The translations under genes were made by a program, and so were the position numbers. Shown in pieces: positions 15,247 to 24,028 of a stretch of 27,398 nt of DNA. The notes under the pieces are model-generated. The model was not told the origin of the DNA. It saw only the letters and a list, made by a program, of their open reading frames with translations, and did not search any database. Position 1 is the first letter of the stretch. Each line of letters opens with the position of its first letter. Source of the DNA: UBA2357 sp041916775 (GTDB taxonomy: Bacteria; Pseudomonadota; Gammaproteobacteria; Burkholderiales; Rhodocyclaceae); NCBI GenBank assembly GCA_041916775.1, contig JAYRYZ010000035.1, positions 1-27,398 on the forward strand, written 5' to 3'.

Positions 15247-18200
15247 CACAAGCCCGCCGGGCAGGTGAACTGCCGCATTTCCTGCAGCGCAAAGGGGTTC
15301 CGGACGCTGCTCGCCTTCACCTCCAGTTCCACCTTGCGTCCGCCGACATCCAGCACTGCGCGGAACTGCTCCGGGCTGCTGCCGGGCACGATGTGCGCAT
15401 TGTCGAACAGTCGATGCAGCGCCCACGCACCCTCGAGCACCAAACCCGAGCGCGCGTCGTCCAGCACCGGCTCGACCGACACCCGCACCTGCCGGCTGCC
15501 GCGCTCGCCGGGCCAGCGCACGGTGTGTCCGACCTGCGGTCCATGCTGATAGCGGATCACCTGCCCGTCGATATCGAGCACGAAGTTGGTGATGGTGGTA
15601 TCCATCTCGATCGGCTTGATCAGCAGCGTGACCGTCGGCGTCCCGGCACCGCTGCGGAAGAACACGTCCTTGATCACCGCGGCGCGCTCGAACTGTGCGA
15701 GCACGCCACCTTCACCCAATCCGCCCTGCGCGCCGGGGCGCAGTCGCCACGGGCTGGTCGAGGTATCGACCGCAGCCCCGAGCTCACGCTGGAAGTAGCT
15801 GTCGATCACCCCGCCAGGGCCGAACATGCGCGCGAAATCATCCGCCTGCACCTCCTGCCCCGCCGCGGCAAACGGGTAGCGCCCCTGAATCGTCTCGCGG
15901 CAGGCGCGGGTCACCGTACCCACCATCTCGTTGCTCTTCGCCGCCCGCGTCTCGCGTGCCACCATCGTGCCACCCGCGCCGGCGAGTGATTCGAGCAGGC
16001 GCTTGCCCGGCAGGGGCATGCGATCCGCTTCCGCCTTGAGGCGCGCCGGCAGGTCACTGGTCGGAGGCGGATAGCCGCCACTCTTCGCCGCCTCGACCGA
16101 ACTCAGGAAGAGATGCAGCTCGGACAGGGATTGAATCGTGCCAGCCAGCGGTCCGGCACCATCGCCGGTTCCGACCACGCGGCGCAGTTCGGCGAAGCGG
16201 TTGTCGACGATGAGCTCCGGGACTTCCCGCGGCCCCAGCCGGCCCGGCATCATGTTCGGCCCGACGATGCGCGTCACGTCGTCCTGGGTGGCGCGCGCCG
16301 TCCGCCGCACCCGCTCGAGCAGCGATGCGTCGGTTCCGCCCGAGGTCTGCGGATTCTTGCGCAGCAGCGTGGTTTCCTCGACCACCGCCTTCATCAACCG
16401 TGACAGCGGCGAATCCGTCGAAGACAGGACCTTGACCAGACCGGTCACCGCAGACAGCGAGTGGGGCGTGACGATGTCCATGTCGTCGAGGAAGCGCTCC
16501 CACACCGCGACGTAGTCCCACATGTAGAGCCGCTTCACCTCCAACGCGAGCTCACCGCTCGCGATCGCCTGGGCCTGCTCGCGGGCGGACACATCGGATA
16601 CGCCCAGCACCCACGCGTCGTCCTTGCCGACGTGACGCAAGGCCCCATCCACACCCGGTACGAAGAGCTCGTGGTAGCCACGGTAGGTGTACAGCGACGG
16701 CACCCCATCGGTCAGCGGACGCCCACTGCGATGCCGGAACACCGACGGCGCACTCGGCCCGACCACTGCACCGATCGAGAACGTCGGTAGATCGTTGTGC
16801 TCCAGGGTGCGCACCAGGCGACGGTAGGTCCGCTGCGCGAAGGAGTACTGGGTGAGGCGTGCACGCGTCGACTCGACCAGCGCGTTGTCCACGTCGCTCA
16901 CAGCCAGCGTGCCCCCGAGCGCCAGCAGGGCATCGATATGGCGCGACAACGCCTCGCGCTCGGGCTGGGCCGCACCGGTCGGCATGTTGCGGTCCCAGTC
17001 GGCGAGGACGAAGGCCTTGAACGCCCCCGCATCGAAGCGTGCAGGGTCGTGGAGCATCAGGTAGGCCTTGAGGATCTCGTACGCGAACTCCAGATCCTCG
17101 ACGGCAACGGTGCGCAACAGCCATTCGAGGCGCGCCTCCAGCGAGGGCGCCAGCCGCGTGCGCAGCAGTTTTTCGTACAGCGGCCATGAGCCCGCACGCA
17201 GCTTCTCGCCCTGGTAAAGGCCGAAAGTCCACGCCTGCAGTGGATCGATGGCCCGGAACTGCACACTGTCCGCGGCCGTCTCGGATTCCGTCAGTGGCGC
17301 GAGCAGGGGGTAGAGATTGCCATCTATGCCGGGCGGCAATTCGTCCAGCTTTGCGGCCAGGCGATCCACCTTGCCATCGACCTCGGCCAGGTAGGTCAGG
17401 TTGTTGCGATAACTATTGACCCACACCGCGACCGCTCCCGCGAGCACCAGCACGCTGGCTGCATAGGCGGTGATATGCAGGGTGCGGGCGCGGCGATCGA
17501 CCTTGCGGTTGTGCCCAGCCAGATGCGCCTCGGCAAACACGACGCGCGTCAACAACTCCTGCAGGAAGTGACTCTTACCCGCACCACGCGGCCTTGCGGT
17601 CGCAACGCTCTCCGTCGCCTGTCCGCCCATCGCACTGATCACCCTGTCGAGCGGTGTTCCTTCCTGTGTGGCGCTGGTGAAGTACATGCCGCGCAGCATC
17701 GGCGCGCTCGAGAAGCGTGAATCGACGAACAGCAAGGCACCGATTTCCCGCAGCGTCTCGCATAGCAGCGCAAACTGCTGGGGAAAGGAATGGATCAGGT
17801 TGCGCCGTGCCAGCTCGGGCTCGGCCTGCAGCAGATCGACCAGCCCCGCCTGAATGCGGGACGCGAGCAGACCGAGCTCGTCCTGGACCGTGTCCTGAGG
17901 ATAGACCTGGGCCTGCGCACCCTCCTCCCACGGCAGGGTGAAGCCCCAGACTTGCTCCCGTCCGGCGCGGTCGAGCGAAGCGAAATACTCGTCGAAACCC
18001 GACAGCAGATCGCACTTGTTGATCAGGAGATACACGGGAAACGCGATGCCAAGATCCTCGCGCAAGTCGTCAAGCCGCTGGCGCAGCGTTTCGGCGTGTT
18101 GGCGGCGCGCGTCGGGCGAGCTATCGAGCAACTCGGTCACCGAGATCGTGAGCAGCACACCGTTGATCGGCTGGCTGCTGCGGCTCTTGCGCAGCAAGCC

Positions 18201-18854
18201 CATGAAGCCCTGCCATTCGCTCTTGTCGGCCTCGGCGTCGCTATCGTGGGTGGTGTAGCGCCCGGCCGTGTCGATCAGCACCGCCTGGTTGGTGAACCAC
18301 CAGTCGCAACTGCGCGTGCCGCCGACGCCTTTCACCGCGCCCTTGCCGAGCGACTTGGCAAGCGGGAAGTTCAGCCCGGAGTTCAGCAACGCGGTGGTCT
18401 TGCCCGCCCCTGGCGCGCCGATGATGATGTACCAAGGCAGTTCATACAGGTAGCGTCGACGCCCGACCCATCGCCCCAACCCGCCCTGCCGCTCTCCGAA
18501 GCGAGCCCGCCGCAGGATCGCGAGCGCTTCGTTGAAGCGGGCGCGGAGCAACTTGACATCGTCGCTCTCTTCGATGCGGGCACTCTGCAACAGCGCGCGC
18601 AAGCGCTCCGTCACCCCCGCGTTCGTCGCACTGCGCCGCCAACGCCCGATCAGCCAGCGCAGCAGCAGCAAACCGGCCACGGCCACGATGAACCAGACCC
18701 TGGAAGCCTGCGTTTCCAGTGGCCGCATCTCGCCGATGGCCAGCAACGGCCCGATCAGCCACACGACGAGTGCGAGGAGGATGAAACCGATGACGGTCCA
18801 GAACGCGCGCGACAACAGAACTTCCGCAATGCGCTGCAGGAAGGAAAGAATCAT
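15246..18854 (-). CDS. tssM: T6SS inner-membrane complex protein TssM (IcmF)
   Basis: A 1202-residue inner-membrane protein that, with TssL and TssJ, forms the trans-envelope complex docking the baseplate. Two N-terminal membrane helices (about residues 15-40 and 52-70) precede a cytoplasmic GTPase-like domain. Its intact Walker A is GAPGAGKTT (146-154, K152), and GVGGTRSCDWWF and IDTAGRY follow. A third membrane helix lies near 460-485 (HITAYAASVLVLAGAVAVWV). The large periplasmic part ends in the TssM C-terminal region that binds TssJ. The ATG overlaps the tssL stop as ATGA. Some TssM proteins have lost the P-loop; here it is kept. Confidence 0.97.
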   Translation of the reverse strand: MILSFLQRIAEVLLSRAFWTVIGFILLALVVWLIGPLLAIGEMRPLETQASRVWFIVAVAGLLLLRWLIGRWRRSATNAGVTERLRALLQSARIEESDDVKLLRARFNEALAILRRARFGERQGGLGRWVGRRRYLYELPWYIIIGAPGAGKTTALLNSGLNFPLAKSLGKGAVKGVGGTRSCDWWFTNQAVLIDTAGRYTTHDSDAEADKSEWQGFMGLLRKSRSSQPINGVLLTISVTELLDSSPDARRQHAETLRQRLDDLREDLGIAFPVYLLINKCDLLSGFDEYFASLDRAGREQVWGFTLPWEEGAQAQVYPQDTVQDELGLLASRIQAGLVDLLQAEPELARRNLIHSFPQQFALLCETLREIGALLFVDSRFSSAPMLRGMYFTSATQEGTPLDRVISAMGGQATESVATARPRGAGKSHFLQELLTRVVFAEAHLAGHNRKVDRRARTLHITAYAASVLVLAGAVAVWVNSYRNNLTYLAEVDGKVDRLAAKLDELPPGIDGNLYPLLAPLTESETAADSVQFRAIDPLQAWTFGLYQGEKLRAGSWPLYEKLLRTRLAPSLEARLEWLLRTVAVEDLEFAYEILKAYLMLHDPARFDAGAFKAFVLADWDRNMPTGAAQPEREALSRHIDALLALGGTLAVSDVDNALVESTRARLTQYSFAQRTYRRLVRTLEHNDLPTFSIGAVVGPSAPSVFRHRSGRPLTDGVPSLYTYRGYHELFVPGVDGALRHVGKDDAWVLGVSDVSAREQAQAIASGELALEVKRLYMWDYVAVWERFLDDMDIVTPHSLSAVTGLVKVLSSTDSPLSRLMKAVVEETTLLRKNPQTSGGTDASLLERVRRTARATQDDVTRIVGPNMMPGRLGPREVPELIVDNRFAELRRVVGTGDGAGPLAGTIQSLSELHLFLSSVEAAKSGGYPPPTSDLPARLKAEADRMPLPGKRLLESLAGAGGTMVARETRAAKSNEMVGTVTRACRETIQGRYPFAAAGQEVQADDFARMFGPGGVIDSYFQRELGAAVDTSTSPWRLRPGAQGGLGEGGVLAQFERAAVIKDVFFRSGAGTPTVTLLIKPIEMDTTITNFVLDIDGQVIRYQHGPQVGHTVRWPGERGSRQVRVSVEPVLDDARSGLVLEGAWALHRLFDNAHIVPGSSPEQFRAVLDVGGRKVELEVKASSVRNPFALQEMRQFTCPAGL

Positions 18855-20224
18855 CGCCGCACCTCGCCCTGCTCCGCTGCCGCCAGCGCGTCACTGCGCT
18901 CACCGCTGCCGCCGAACACCAGCACGGTGATCTCGACCCGCCGGTTGCGCGCGCGTCCCTCCGGTGTGGCGTTGCTCGCCACCGGTTCGGCTTCGCCGCG
19001 CCCGCGCACCTTCAGGCGCTCTGGCTGGGTCAGGCGTGTGGACAGGGTTACGGCCACCGACTGCGCCCTGGCTTCTGAAAGATGCCAGTTCGACGGAAAG
19101 CGGGCACTGCGCATCGGCACGCTGTCGGTATAGCCAGTGACCAGCACGGTGCCGTCCATGCCGTTCAGCGTCTGCCCGACACGCTCGAGTACGGGCAGGT
19201 AGCGCGGCCTCACCTCGGCACGCCCGGAATCGAAGATGCCATCGCCCATGAGGGTGATGGTGCTGCGATCCGCAAGATCGCGCACTTCGAGCAAGCCCTG
19301 CGCGACCTCACCGTCGAACAGATGCAACAGCCGCGGCGGCGCAGGCTTTGGCGTCGACACGGCCACCGCGGTAGGCGGAGGTTCGAGGGCCGCGAGCCGG
19401 CTGAACACGGCATCGGAGCTCGGCCCGAGCGCAAAGCTGAACCACACATAGCAGATGAATGCGATCAGTGCGCACAGGGTCGCGATTACCCAAGGTGGAA
19501 TCATCCGCCACGCATCACGCACGGTTTCCTCCCCCTCCCAGTGCGGCGAGAGGCGCTGCTCGTAGCCATTGCGCGTGGTGTTGATCAGCGTTGCGATGCG
19601 GCGCTTGAGGATCTCGAGTTGGGCATGGCCGTTATCGACAATGCGGAACTTGCCTTCGAAGCCCAGCGCGTTGCAGTAGTAGAGCAACTCGATCAGGTTC
19701 TGATGCCGCTCGGGGTACTGGGCGAGCCGACCCAGCAACTGATAGTACTTCTCGCCCCCCCAGGTCTCGTTGTGGAAGGTCACGAGCAGGCTGTGGCGTG
19801 ACCACACGCCCTGGCTACCCCATGGGGTCTGTGCAGCGCATTCGTCCAGCGCAGTGCACAGGCAGTAGCGCGCTCCGACGATCTCGTCACGGGCCACATT
19901 CGCCTGCAGCGCCAGCTCCTCGAAGAAGCGCACCTCGCCGACCAGGCTGCGTCGCAAGCGCTCCGGATCGTCGATGGACACCGTGGCGCGCAGCGTTGCC
20001 ATGAGGTTCAGCAGACGCAGGGCGGCCCGCACCAACGGGTTGTTGCTGCACGATGGCAGGGCCGACAGCCTTGCCGCGGTCGTGGCGCCGCCACCCGCAT
20101 CGGGGCGGGCTTCCGTGCCGCCATGGCCTTCAACCGAACCGTCGAGCCCGGCAAGCAGATCCATTCCACCGCGCCCGCCCGCCAGCCCCCCTGGCATGGC
20201 ATGGGCGCCCAGTCCCGCATTCAT
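18851..20224 (-). CDS. tssL: T6SS inner-membrane protein TssL with C-terminal OmpA-like domain
   Basis: A 457-residue protein of the membrane complex. A Gly-rich N-terminus (about 1-50) precedes the cytoplasmic DotU/IcmH domain (about 60-235: NPLVRAALRLLNLM, ALDECAAQTPWG, FHNETWGGEKYYQLL). One membrane helix (about 245-266) and a periplasmic OmpA-like peptidoglycan-binding domain (about 315-445: GYTDSVPMRS, RNRRVEI) follow. This is the extended form of TssL that anchors to the wall itself, unlike short TssL proteins that need TagL/SciZ. I chose the ATG at 20224, which overlaps the tssK stop as ATGA; an in-frame ATG lies 18 bp further upstream. Confidence 0.95.
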   Translation of the reverse strand: MNAGLGAHAMPGGLAGGRGGMDLLAGLDGSVEGHGGTEARPDAGGGATTAARLSALPSCSNNPLVRAALRLLNLMATLRATVSIDDPERLRRSLVGEVRFFEELALQANVARDEIVGARYCLCTALDECAAQTPWGSQGVWSRHSLLVTFHNETWGGEKYYQLLGRLAQYPERHQNLIELLYYCNALGFEGKFRIVDNGHAQLEILKRRIATLINTTRNGYEQRLSPHWEGEETVRDAWRMIPPWVIATLCALIAFICYVWFSFALGPSSDAVFSRLAALEPPPTAVAVSTPKPAPPRLLHLFDGEVAQGLLEVRDLADRSTITLMGDGIFDSGRAEVRPRYLPVLERVGQTLNGMDGTVLVTGYTDSVPMRSARFPSNWHLSEARAQSVAVTLSTRLTQPERLKVRGRGEAEPVASNATPEGRARNRRVEITVLVFGGSGERSDALAAAEQGEVRR

Positions 20225-21552
20225 CGTCTGATCGCCCAGCATTCCAGTTCGAGCTGCGGAAATTCACCGGCCACATGCAAGGCCAGGCCGGCACTGCGCT
20301 CGAGCTCGCGCCACAGGTCGTGACGGCTGTCCATCTCGAAGTACTGGTAACCGGCGTGGTAGGGCAGTTCGCGCGGCGCGACGGGCAGCGGCTTGAGACC
20401 GACACCTGGCAGATGAAGATTGACGAGGTCGCGGATCTTCTCGACCGGCCCGATCTTGACCTGCGTCGGAAACTGTTGCTGCAGCTGCTCCGGCGGCAGA
20501 TTCGACTGCGCCGCGAGGATGAAGGACGCCTGCTTCAGGAGCTGCCGCTCGGGAACGATCGCCATGCGGATGCCGTACTTGCGCTCTTCGAGGTCGATAC
20601 GCACCGCGGTCTGGTCCATGACCAATGCCAGGGCCTGACGCAGATCGATGATCAGCGGCGCGAAGGTCGCCTGCAGGTCATCATGCTTATAGGGCGGATA
20701 CACCCGCGCGCGGCGCTGGCTGGAGAACACCGCAAGCTCCCCGACCAGGCCGAGGAGATCGGAGTAGAGGCGCTCCGGATGCACGACCTGCCGGCTCTCC
20801 AGGTGCGACATCACCGGCAACCAGTGGTTGACGAGCTTGAGCAGCAGGAAATCCGCGATCTCGGAGACCCCCCCCCGGCCACCGCCGGACAGCCTGTCGG
20901 CGAGCGCGTCGGCACGCTGGCCAAGCAATCCTGCGACTTCGCGCATATACCCGTCGAGCACGCTCGCGCCCTTGCACGACAGCATGGGCGGAACATAGCC
21001 ACGATCGAGATTGACGGCCAGGTTGTTGAGGCGCTCGCGCACACGCACCACGCCCATCGTCGTCCAGCCGCTCGGTACATCCTGATGCAGAAAGAGGCGA
21101 AAACGCAGCCGACCAGCCTGGATCTCTGCCGCAGGGCCGCCGATCGCGTTGGCGTCCGCCACATCCTCAGTCACGCTCACCCAGCGCGCCGCGCTACGTG
21201 CATCCTCATCGAAGATCACGCTCTCCGCGCCTTCGCGCAAGGGGGGCAGAGCCAGACAGACCAGGGCATCGCGCGCATCCGCCGGCACATCCAGCGCCAA
21301 CCCGGCCGCGCCGTCGCCCGGCAGGATGAAGGGCGTGCCATCGGGCATCACGCCGCGCGCCGACATGAGCACGACGCGGCCCAGCGCAAACGCGTCGTCA
21401 TCCAGCTCAAGGGAATGAAACCCCCAGTACAGATCATCCAGGAAGGCGCTCCTGCGATGCGCGAACGCTTCCAGATAACGTTCCTGCTGCTGAAAATGCT
21501 GCGGCCTCAGGAACATCCCCTCAGACCACACCACCTTGCGCTCACCCACCAT
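20221..21552 (-). CDS. tssK: T6SS baseplate subunit TssK
   Basis: A 443-residue trimeric protein that links the baseplate to the TssLM membrane complex. The N-terminal signature VVWSEGMFLRPQHFQQQER (about residues 7-25) is diagnostic; the C-terminal region is also of normal length. GGAG lies about 7 bases before the ATG. A run of nine G residues on the coding strand (plus 20868-20876) encodes part of Arg-Gly-Gly-Val (226-229). A one-base slip there would truncate the protein. The gene follows tssJ after 84 bp, the largest gap in this operon. Confidence 0.97.
   Translation of the reverse strand: MVGERKVVWSEGMFLRPQHFQQQERYLEAFAHRRSAFLDDLYWGFHSLELDDDAFALGRVVLMSARGVMPDGTPFILPGDGAAGLALDVPADARDALVCLALPPLREGAESVIFDEDARSAARWVSVTEDVADANAIGGPAAEIQAGRLRFRLFLHQDVPSGWTTMGVVRVRERLNNLAVNLDRGYVPPMLSCKGASVLDGYMREVAGLLGQRADALADRLSGGGRGGVSEIADFLLLKLVNHWLPVMSHLESRQVVHPERLYSDLLGLVGELAVFSSQRRARVYPPYKHDDLQATFAPLIIDLRQALALVMDQTAVRIDLEERKYGIRMAIVPERQLLKQASFILAAQSNLPPEQLQQQFPTQVKIGPVEKIRDLVNLHLPGVGLKPLPVAPRELPYHAGYQYFEMDSRHDLWRELERSAGLALHVAGEFPQLELECWAIRR
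20868..20876. repeat. 9-bp G:C homopolymer inside tssK
   Basis: Nine consecutive C on the plus strand, read as G in tssK codons 226-229. It is the longest homopolymer I found in the window. Tracts of this length slip during replication and underlie phase variation in several bacteria. Here the frame is intact. Confidence 0.85.
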
Positions 21553-21636
21553 TCACCACTCCAGCCTCGAACCGACAAAGCGACGCCCGACACTCACGAC
21601 CTGGACGCCGTCACGACTTCCCTCGCCGCACCAGCC

Positions 21637-22137
21637 CTACTCGGCGACTTCTTCGATGGCGATCGCCTTCTCGCCAACCGCGATCCGGTATTTCTGCTCC
21701 GGCGAGGTATCCGAGGACCACAGCCGGCCCGCCCGGTGCGGCGGAGAGACCGCGACCAGCGAACGCCAGGCGCTGCCCTGCAGATCGCGATAACCCGCGA
21801 CCACACCCAGGTAGCGGGTATTCAGATCGGCCTTGCGGCGCACGACACGCACCTCACCCGGCATCAGCACGTACTCCTGCACGTCCTTGACCTCTTCGTT
21901 CTTTGCCTTGTCCAGATCACCCAGCAAGGTGAAGAAGTCAGCGCCCTGGAAGTAGCTGCTCGCAACCATTTCATAGACCCGCACCACCACCGGGGAGGCC
22001 CGCCCCTGCTCGGTCGGATTCAAGCGCTCCGACGCAGCGATCGAGAGCCGCACCGGCACCGGCAACTCACGTCGCTCGGGCGTCGCGCAAGCCGCCAGCA
22101 TCAGCACTGGCAACGCCGCCGCCAAGCACCGCCACAT
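21637..22137 (-). CDS. tssJ: T6SS outer-membrane lipoprotein TssJ
   Basis: A 166-residue lipoprotein that anchors the TssM periplasmic domain to the outer membrane. A short signal peptide ends at the lipobox LAAC (Cys17), and the mature part is the beta-sandwich TssJ domain (VRLSIAASERLNP, PVVVRVYEM, FFTLL). The motif VQEYVLMPGEVRVV is also typical. The open frame reaches 22308. I chose the ATG at 22137 because GGAGGG lies 5-6 bases before it. The ATG at 22170 (177 residues) also has an upstream GGAGAGG, about 9 bases away, and is a credible alternative. It is the first gene of the minus-strand operon, facing tssA across an AT-rich region. Confidence 0.92.
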   Translation of the reverse strand: MWRCLAAALPVLMLAACATPERRELPVPVRLSIAASERLNPTEQGRASPVVVRVYEMVASSYFQGADFFTLLGDLDKAKNEEVKDVQEYVLMPGEVRVVRRKADLNTRYLGVVAGYRDLQGSAWRSLVAVSPPHRAGRLWSSDTSPEQKYRIAVGEKAIAIEEVAE

Positions 22138-22170
22138 TCCGGCCCTCCACCGACCCCCATCGCTCCGCAT

Positions 22171-22338
22171 AAACCCAAGCCTCTCCAGCGTCATCTCATG
22201 CATGACGGCGGAAGATACCACAGAAGACATTTGACATACTACATATGCATCTATCAGAATTGCCTTGTACATAATTTTGAATCCATATGACATCAACTCT
22301 GCGTGCATCGACGCGCAGGGCGTGACTTCATTTCCGGC
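22171..22338. promoter_or_regulatory. AT-rich divergent regulatory region between tssJ and tssA
   Basis: This is the only clearly AT-rich stretch in the T6SS locus (most marked at 22210-22300), and it separates the two divergent operons. On the plus strand, TTGACA (22231-22236) is followed after 18 bp by CAGAAT (22255-22260), a reasonable sigma70 promoter for tssA. A minus-strand promoter for tssJ is likely but not clear-cut; a TTGATG-like -35 lies near 22290. The AT-richness, CATATG and ATGCAT elements would suit a nucleoid silencer such as H-NS/MvaT (inference). I did not find a convincing sigma54 site. Confidence 0.55.
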
Positions 22339-23388
22339 ATGAACGCAGAATCAGGCATCCTTACCTCCTTGCTGAACAACGCAGGCGCGGCACCGCTGGA
22401 CGGTGCCTGCGGACCGGACCTCGAGTACCACCCGAGCTTCCTCGCATTCATGGATTCGGCTCGCCTGCGTCCCGAGCAACAACTGGGCGACAGCGTCATC
22501 GGTGCCCGCGAGCCGGATTGGCGAGCCGTGCTCAGGCAAGGCATCGCCCTGGCTGCGGAGTCCCGCGACCTGCGCATCGCAGCGGTTCTGGTGCAGGCCG
22601 CCACCGAGTTGCATGGGCTCACCGGGCTGGCGGACGGGTTGGAGCTCATGCGCGCCTGGCTGGCTGGCCATTGGGACGATCTGCACCCGACGCTGCTTTA
22701 TGACGGCGAGTTCGACCCCTTGATGCGCATGAATGCGCTCGCTGCCCTGGCCGATCCGGAAGGCACGATGGGTGCCATACGCCGGACGATACTGCTGGAT
22801 GGCAGGGCGGGTCGGCTGACCCTCGGGGATGCCGACGGGATCCTCAAGGGGCGTTCGCCAGCCGACACCGCGCCGGTCAGCACGCCTCCACAGCTGGAAC
22901 AGATGCTGGTCGAGGAATACGCACGTAACGCCAACCGGCTTGCCGCACTCGCCCGTGCACACGACGCGCTGACAGCCATTGATGCGCTGTGGCGCGAACG
23001 TTTGCCGGCCGACTACTGGCCAGAGCTCGGCGCACTGCAGGACATGCTGGCACGCCTCGACACGCTGGCTGCGCGCGTGCAGGCCCCACCCGAGCCTGCG
23101 CGCCCGGAAGCGGAGCCGACATCGCCGGCTTCGCTCCCGGCAGGTGTTCAGCCGACGGTCACGGCGCGCCTGCCCGATCAACTCTTCAACCGGCAGGATG
23201 CCTACCAGGCACTTGCGATCGCGCGCCAGTACTTCGAGCGCCATGAGCCGTCCCACCCTGCCCCCCTCTTGATCCGGCGCATCGAGCGGCTCGCCGGACT
23301 CGGCTTTGCCGAGATCCTCGCCGAGCTCACCCCCGACGCGCTCTCGCAGCTGCGCAGCATCGCAGGCACGGCCGACCAGCCGGGCTGA
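22339..23388 (+). CDS. tssA: T6SS cap/baseplate-associated protein TssA (ImpA N-terminal type)
   Basis: A 349-residue TssA that initiates and coordinates tail-tube and sheath assembly. The ImpA-type N-terminal domain is recognisable in DLEYHPSFLAF, WDDLHPTL and LAALADPEGTMGAIRRT. A Pro-rich linker (near PPEPARPEAEPTSPAS) leads to a C-terminal helical region with RQDAYQALAIARQYFERHEPSHPAPLLIRRIERL, typical of the short TssA class. I start at the ATG at 22339 because the family begins close to there. A GTG at 22303 would add 12 residues. Neither has a strong ribosome-binding site. The stop overlaps an in-frame ATG of the tssB frame (TGATG). Confidence 0.92.
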   Translation: MNAESGILTSLLNNAGAAPLDGACGPDLEYHPSFLAFMDSARLRPEQQLGDSVIGAREPDWRAVLRQGIALAAESRDLRIAAVLVQAATELHGLTGLADGLELMRAWLAGHWDDLHPTLLYDGEFDPLMRMNALAALADPEGTMGAIRRTILLDGRAGRLTLGDADGILKGRSPADTAPVSTPPQLEQMLVEEYARNANRLAALARAHDALTAIDALWRERLPADYWPELGALQDMLARLDTLAARVQAPPEPARPEAEPTSPASLPAGVQPTVTARLPDQLFNRQDAYQALAIARQYFERHEPSHPAPLLIRRIERLAGLGFAEILAELTPDALSQLRSIAGTADQPG

Positions 23389-23438
23389 TGCATGCCGATC
23401 AGACATCGCTAACACACCTCGACCAAGGAGTCCCGATT

Positions 23439-24023
23439 TTGGCAACCCGAAACGACGTACCCAAAGGCAAGAGCGGCCAGAAATTCATTGCCCGCAACCG
23501 CGCCCCCCGCGTGCAGATCGAGTATGACGTCGAGCTGTACGGATCCGACAAGAAGGTGCAGCTGCCCTTCGTCATGGGCGTGATGGCCGACCTCTCGGGC
23601 AAGCCCGCGGAGGCGCTGCCCGCCGTCGCGGAACGCAAGTTCCTCGAGATCGACATCGACAACTTCGACGAACGCATGAAGGCGGTCAAACCGCGCACCG
23701 CGTTCAATGTGCCGAACACGCTCACCAATCAGGGCGAGTTGGCCGTGGACATCACCTACGACAGCATCGACGATTTCAGCCCCGGCGCCATTGCGCGCAA
23801 GGTCGAGCCACTGCGGCGTCTCCTCGAGGCGCGCACCCAGCTCAACAACCTGCTCAGCTACATGGACGGCAAGAGCGGCGCGGAGAACCTTCTCGCCGAG
23901 GTTCTCAACGATCCGGACATCCTCAAGGCGCTCGCCGCACTCCCCAAGGCGGAAGCCCCTGACACCACGCCCGACACTCCCACGCAGGACGCTGCGTCGA
24001 CCGGCGCTGGCAAGGAGGTCTGA
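23439..24023 (+). CDS. tssB: T6SS sheath small subunit TssB (VipA)
   Basis: A 194-residue contractile-sheath subunit that pairs with TssC in the cytoplasm. The conserved core is EYDVELYGSDKKVQLPFV then MGVMADLSG, followed by FLEIDIDNFDERM and the C-terminal LRRLLEARTQLNNLLSYMDGK. I chose a TTG start at 23439: AAGGAG lies 8 bases upstream, and the resulting N-terminus MATRNDVPKGKSGQKF resembles other TssB proteins. The alternative ATG at 23388 overlaps the tssA stop (TGATG) and would add 17 residues but has no good ribosome-binding site. A TTG start usually lowers initiation, which is odd for an abundant subunit. Confidence 0.94.
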   Translation: MATRNDVPKGKSGQKFIARNRAPRVQIEYDVELYGSDKKVQLPFVMGVMADLSGKPAEALPAVAERKFLEIDIDNFDERMKAVKPRTAFNVPNTLTNQGELAVDITYDSIDDFSPGAIARKVEPLRRLLEARTQLNNLLSYMDGKSGAENLLAEVLNDPDILKALAALPKAEAPDTTPDTPTQDAASTGAGKEV

Positions 24024-24028
24024 AGGCC

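Noticed and set aside
20053..22290. 745-codon open frame on the plus strand
   Set aside because: It is antisense to tssK, tssL and tssJ, has the His/Arg/Gln-rich composition of a reverse-complement shadow of high-GC genes, and matches no family I recognise.
22201..22338. sigma54 promoter for the T6SS operons
   Set aside because: I looked for GG-N10-GC with the wider TGGCAC-N5-TTGC context on both strands and found no convincing match.
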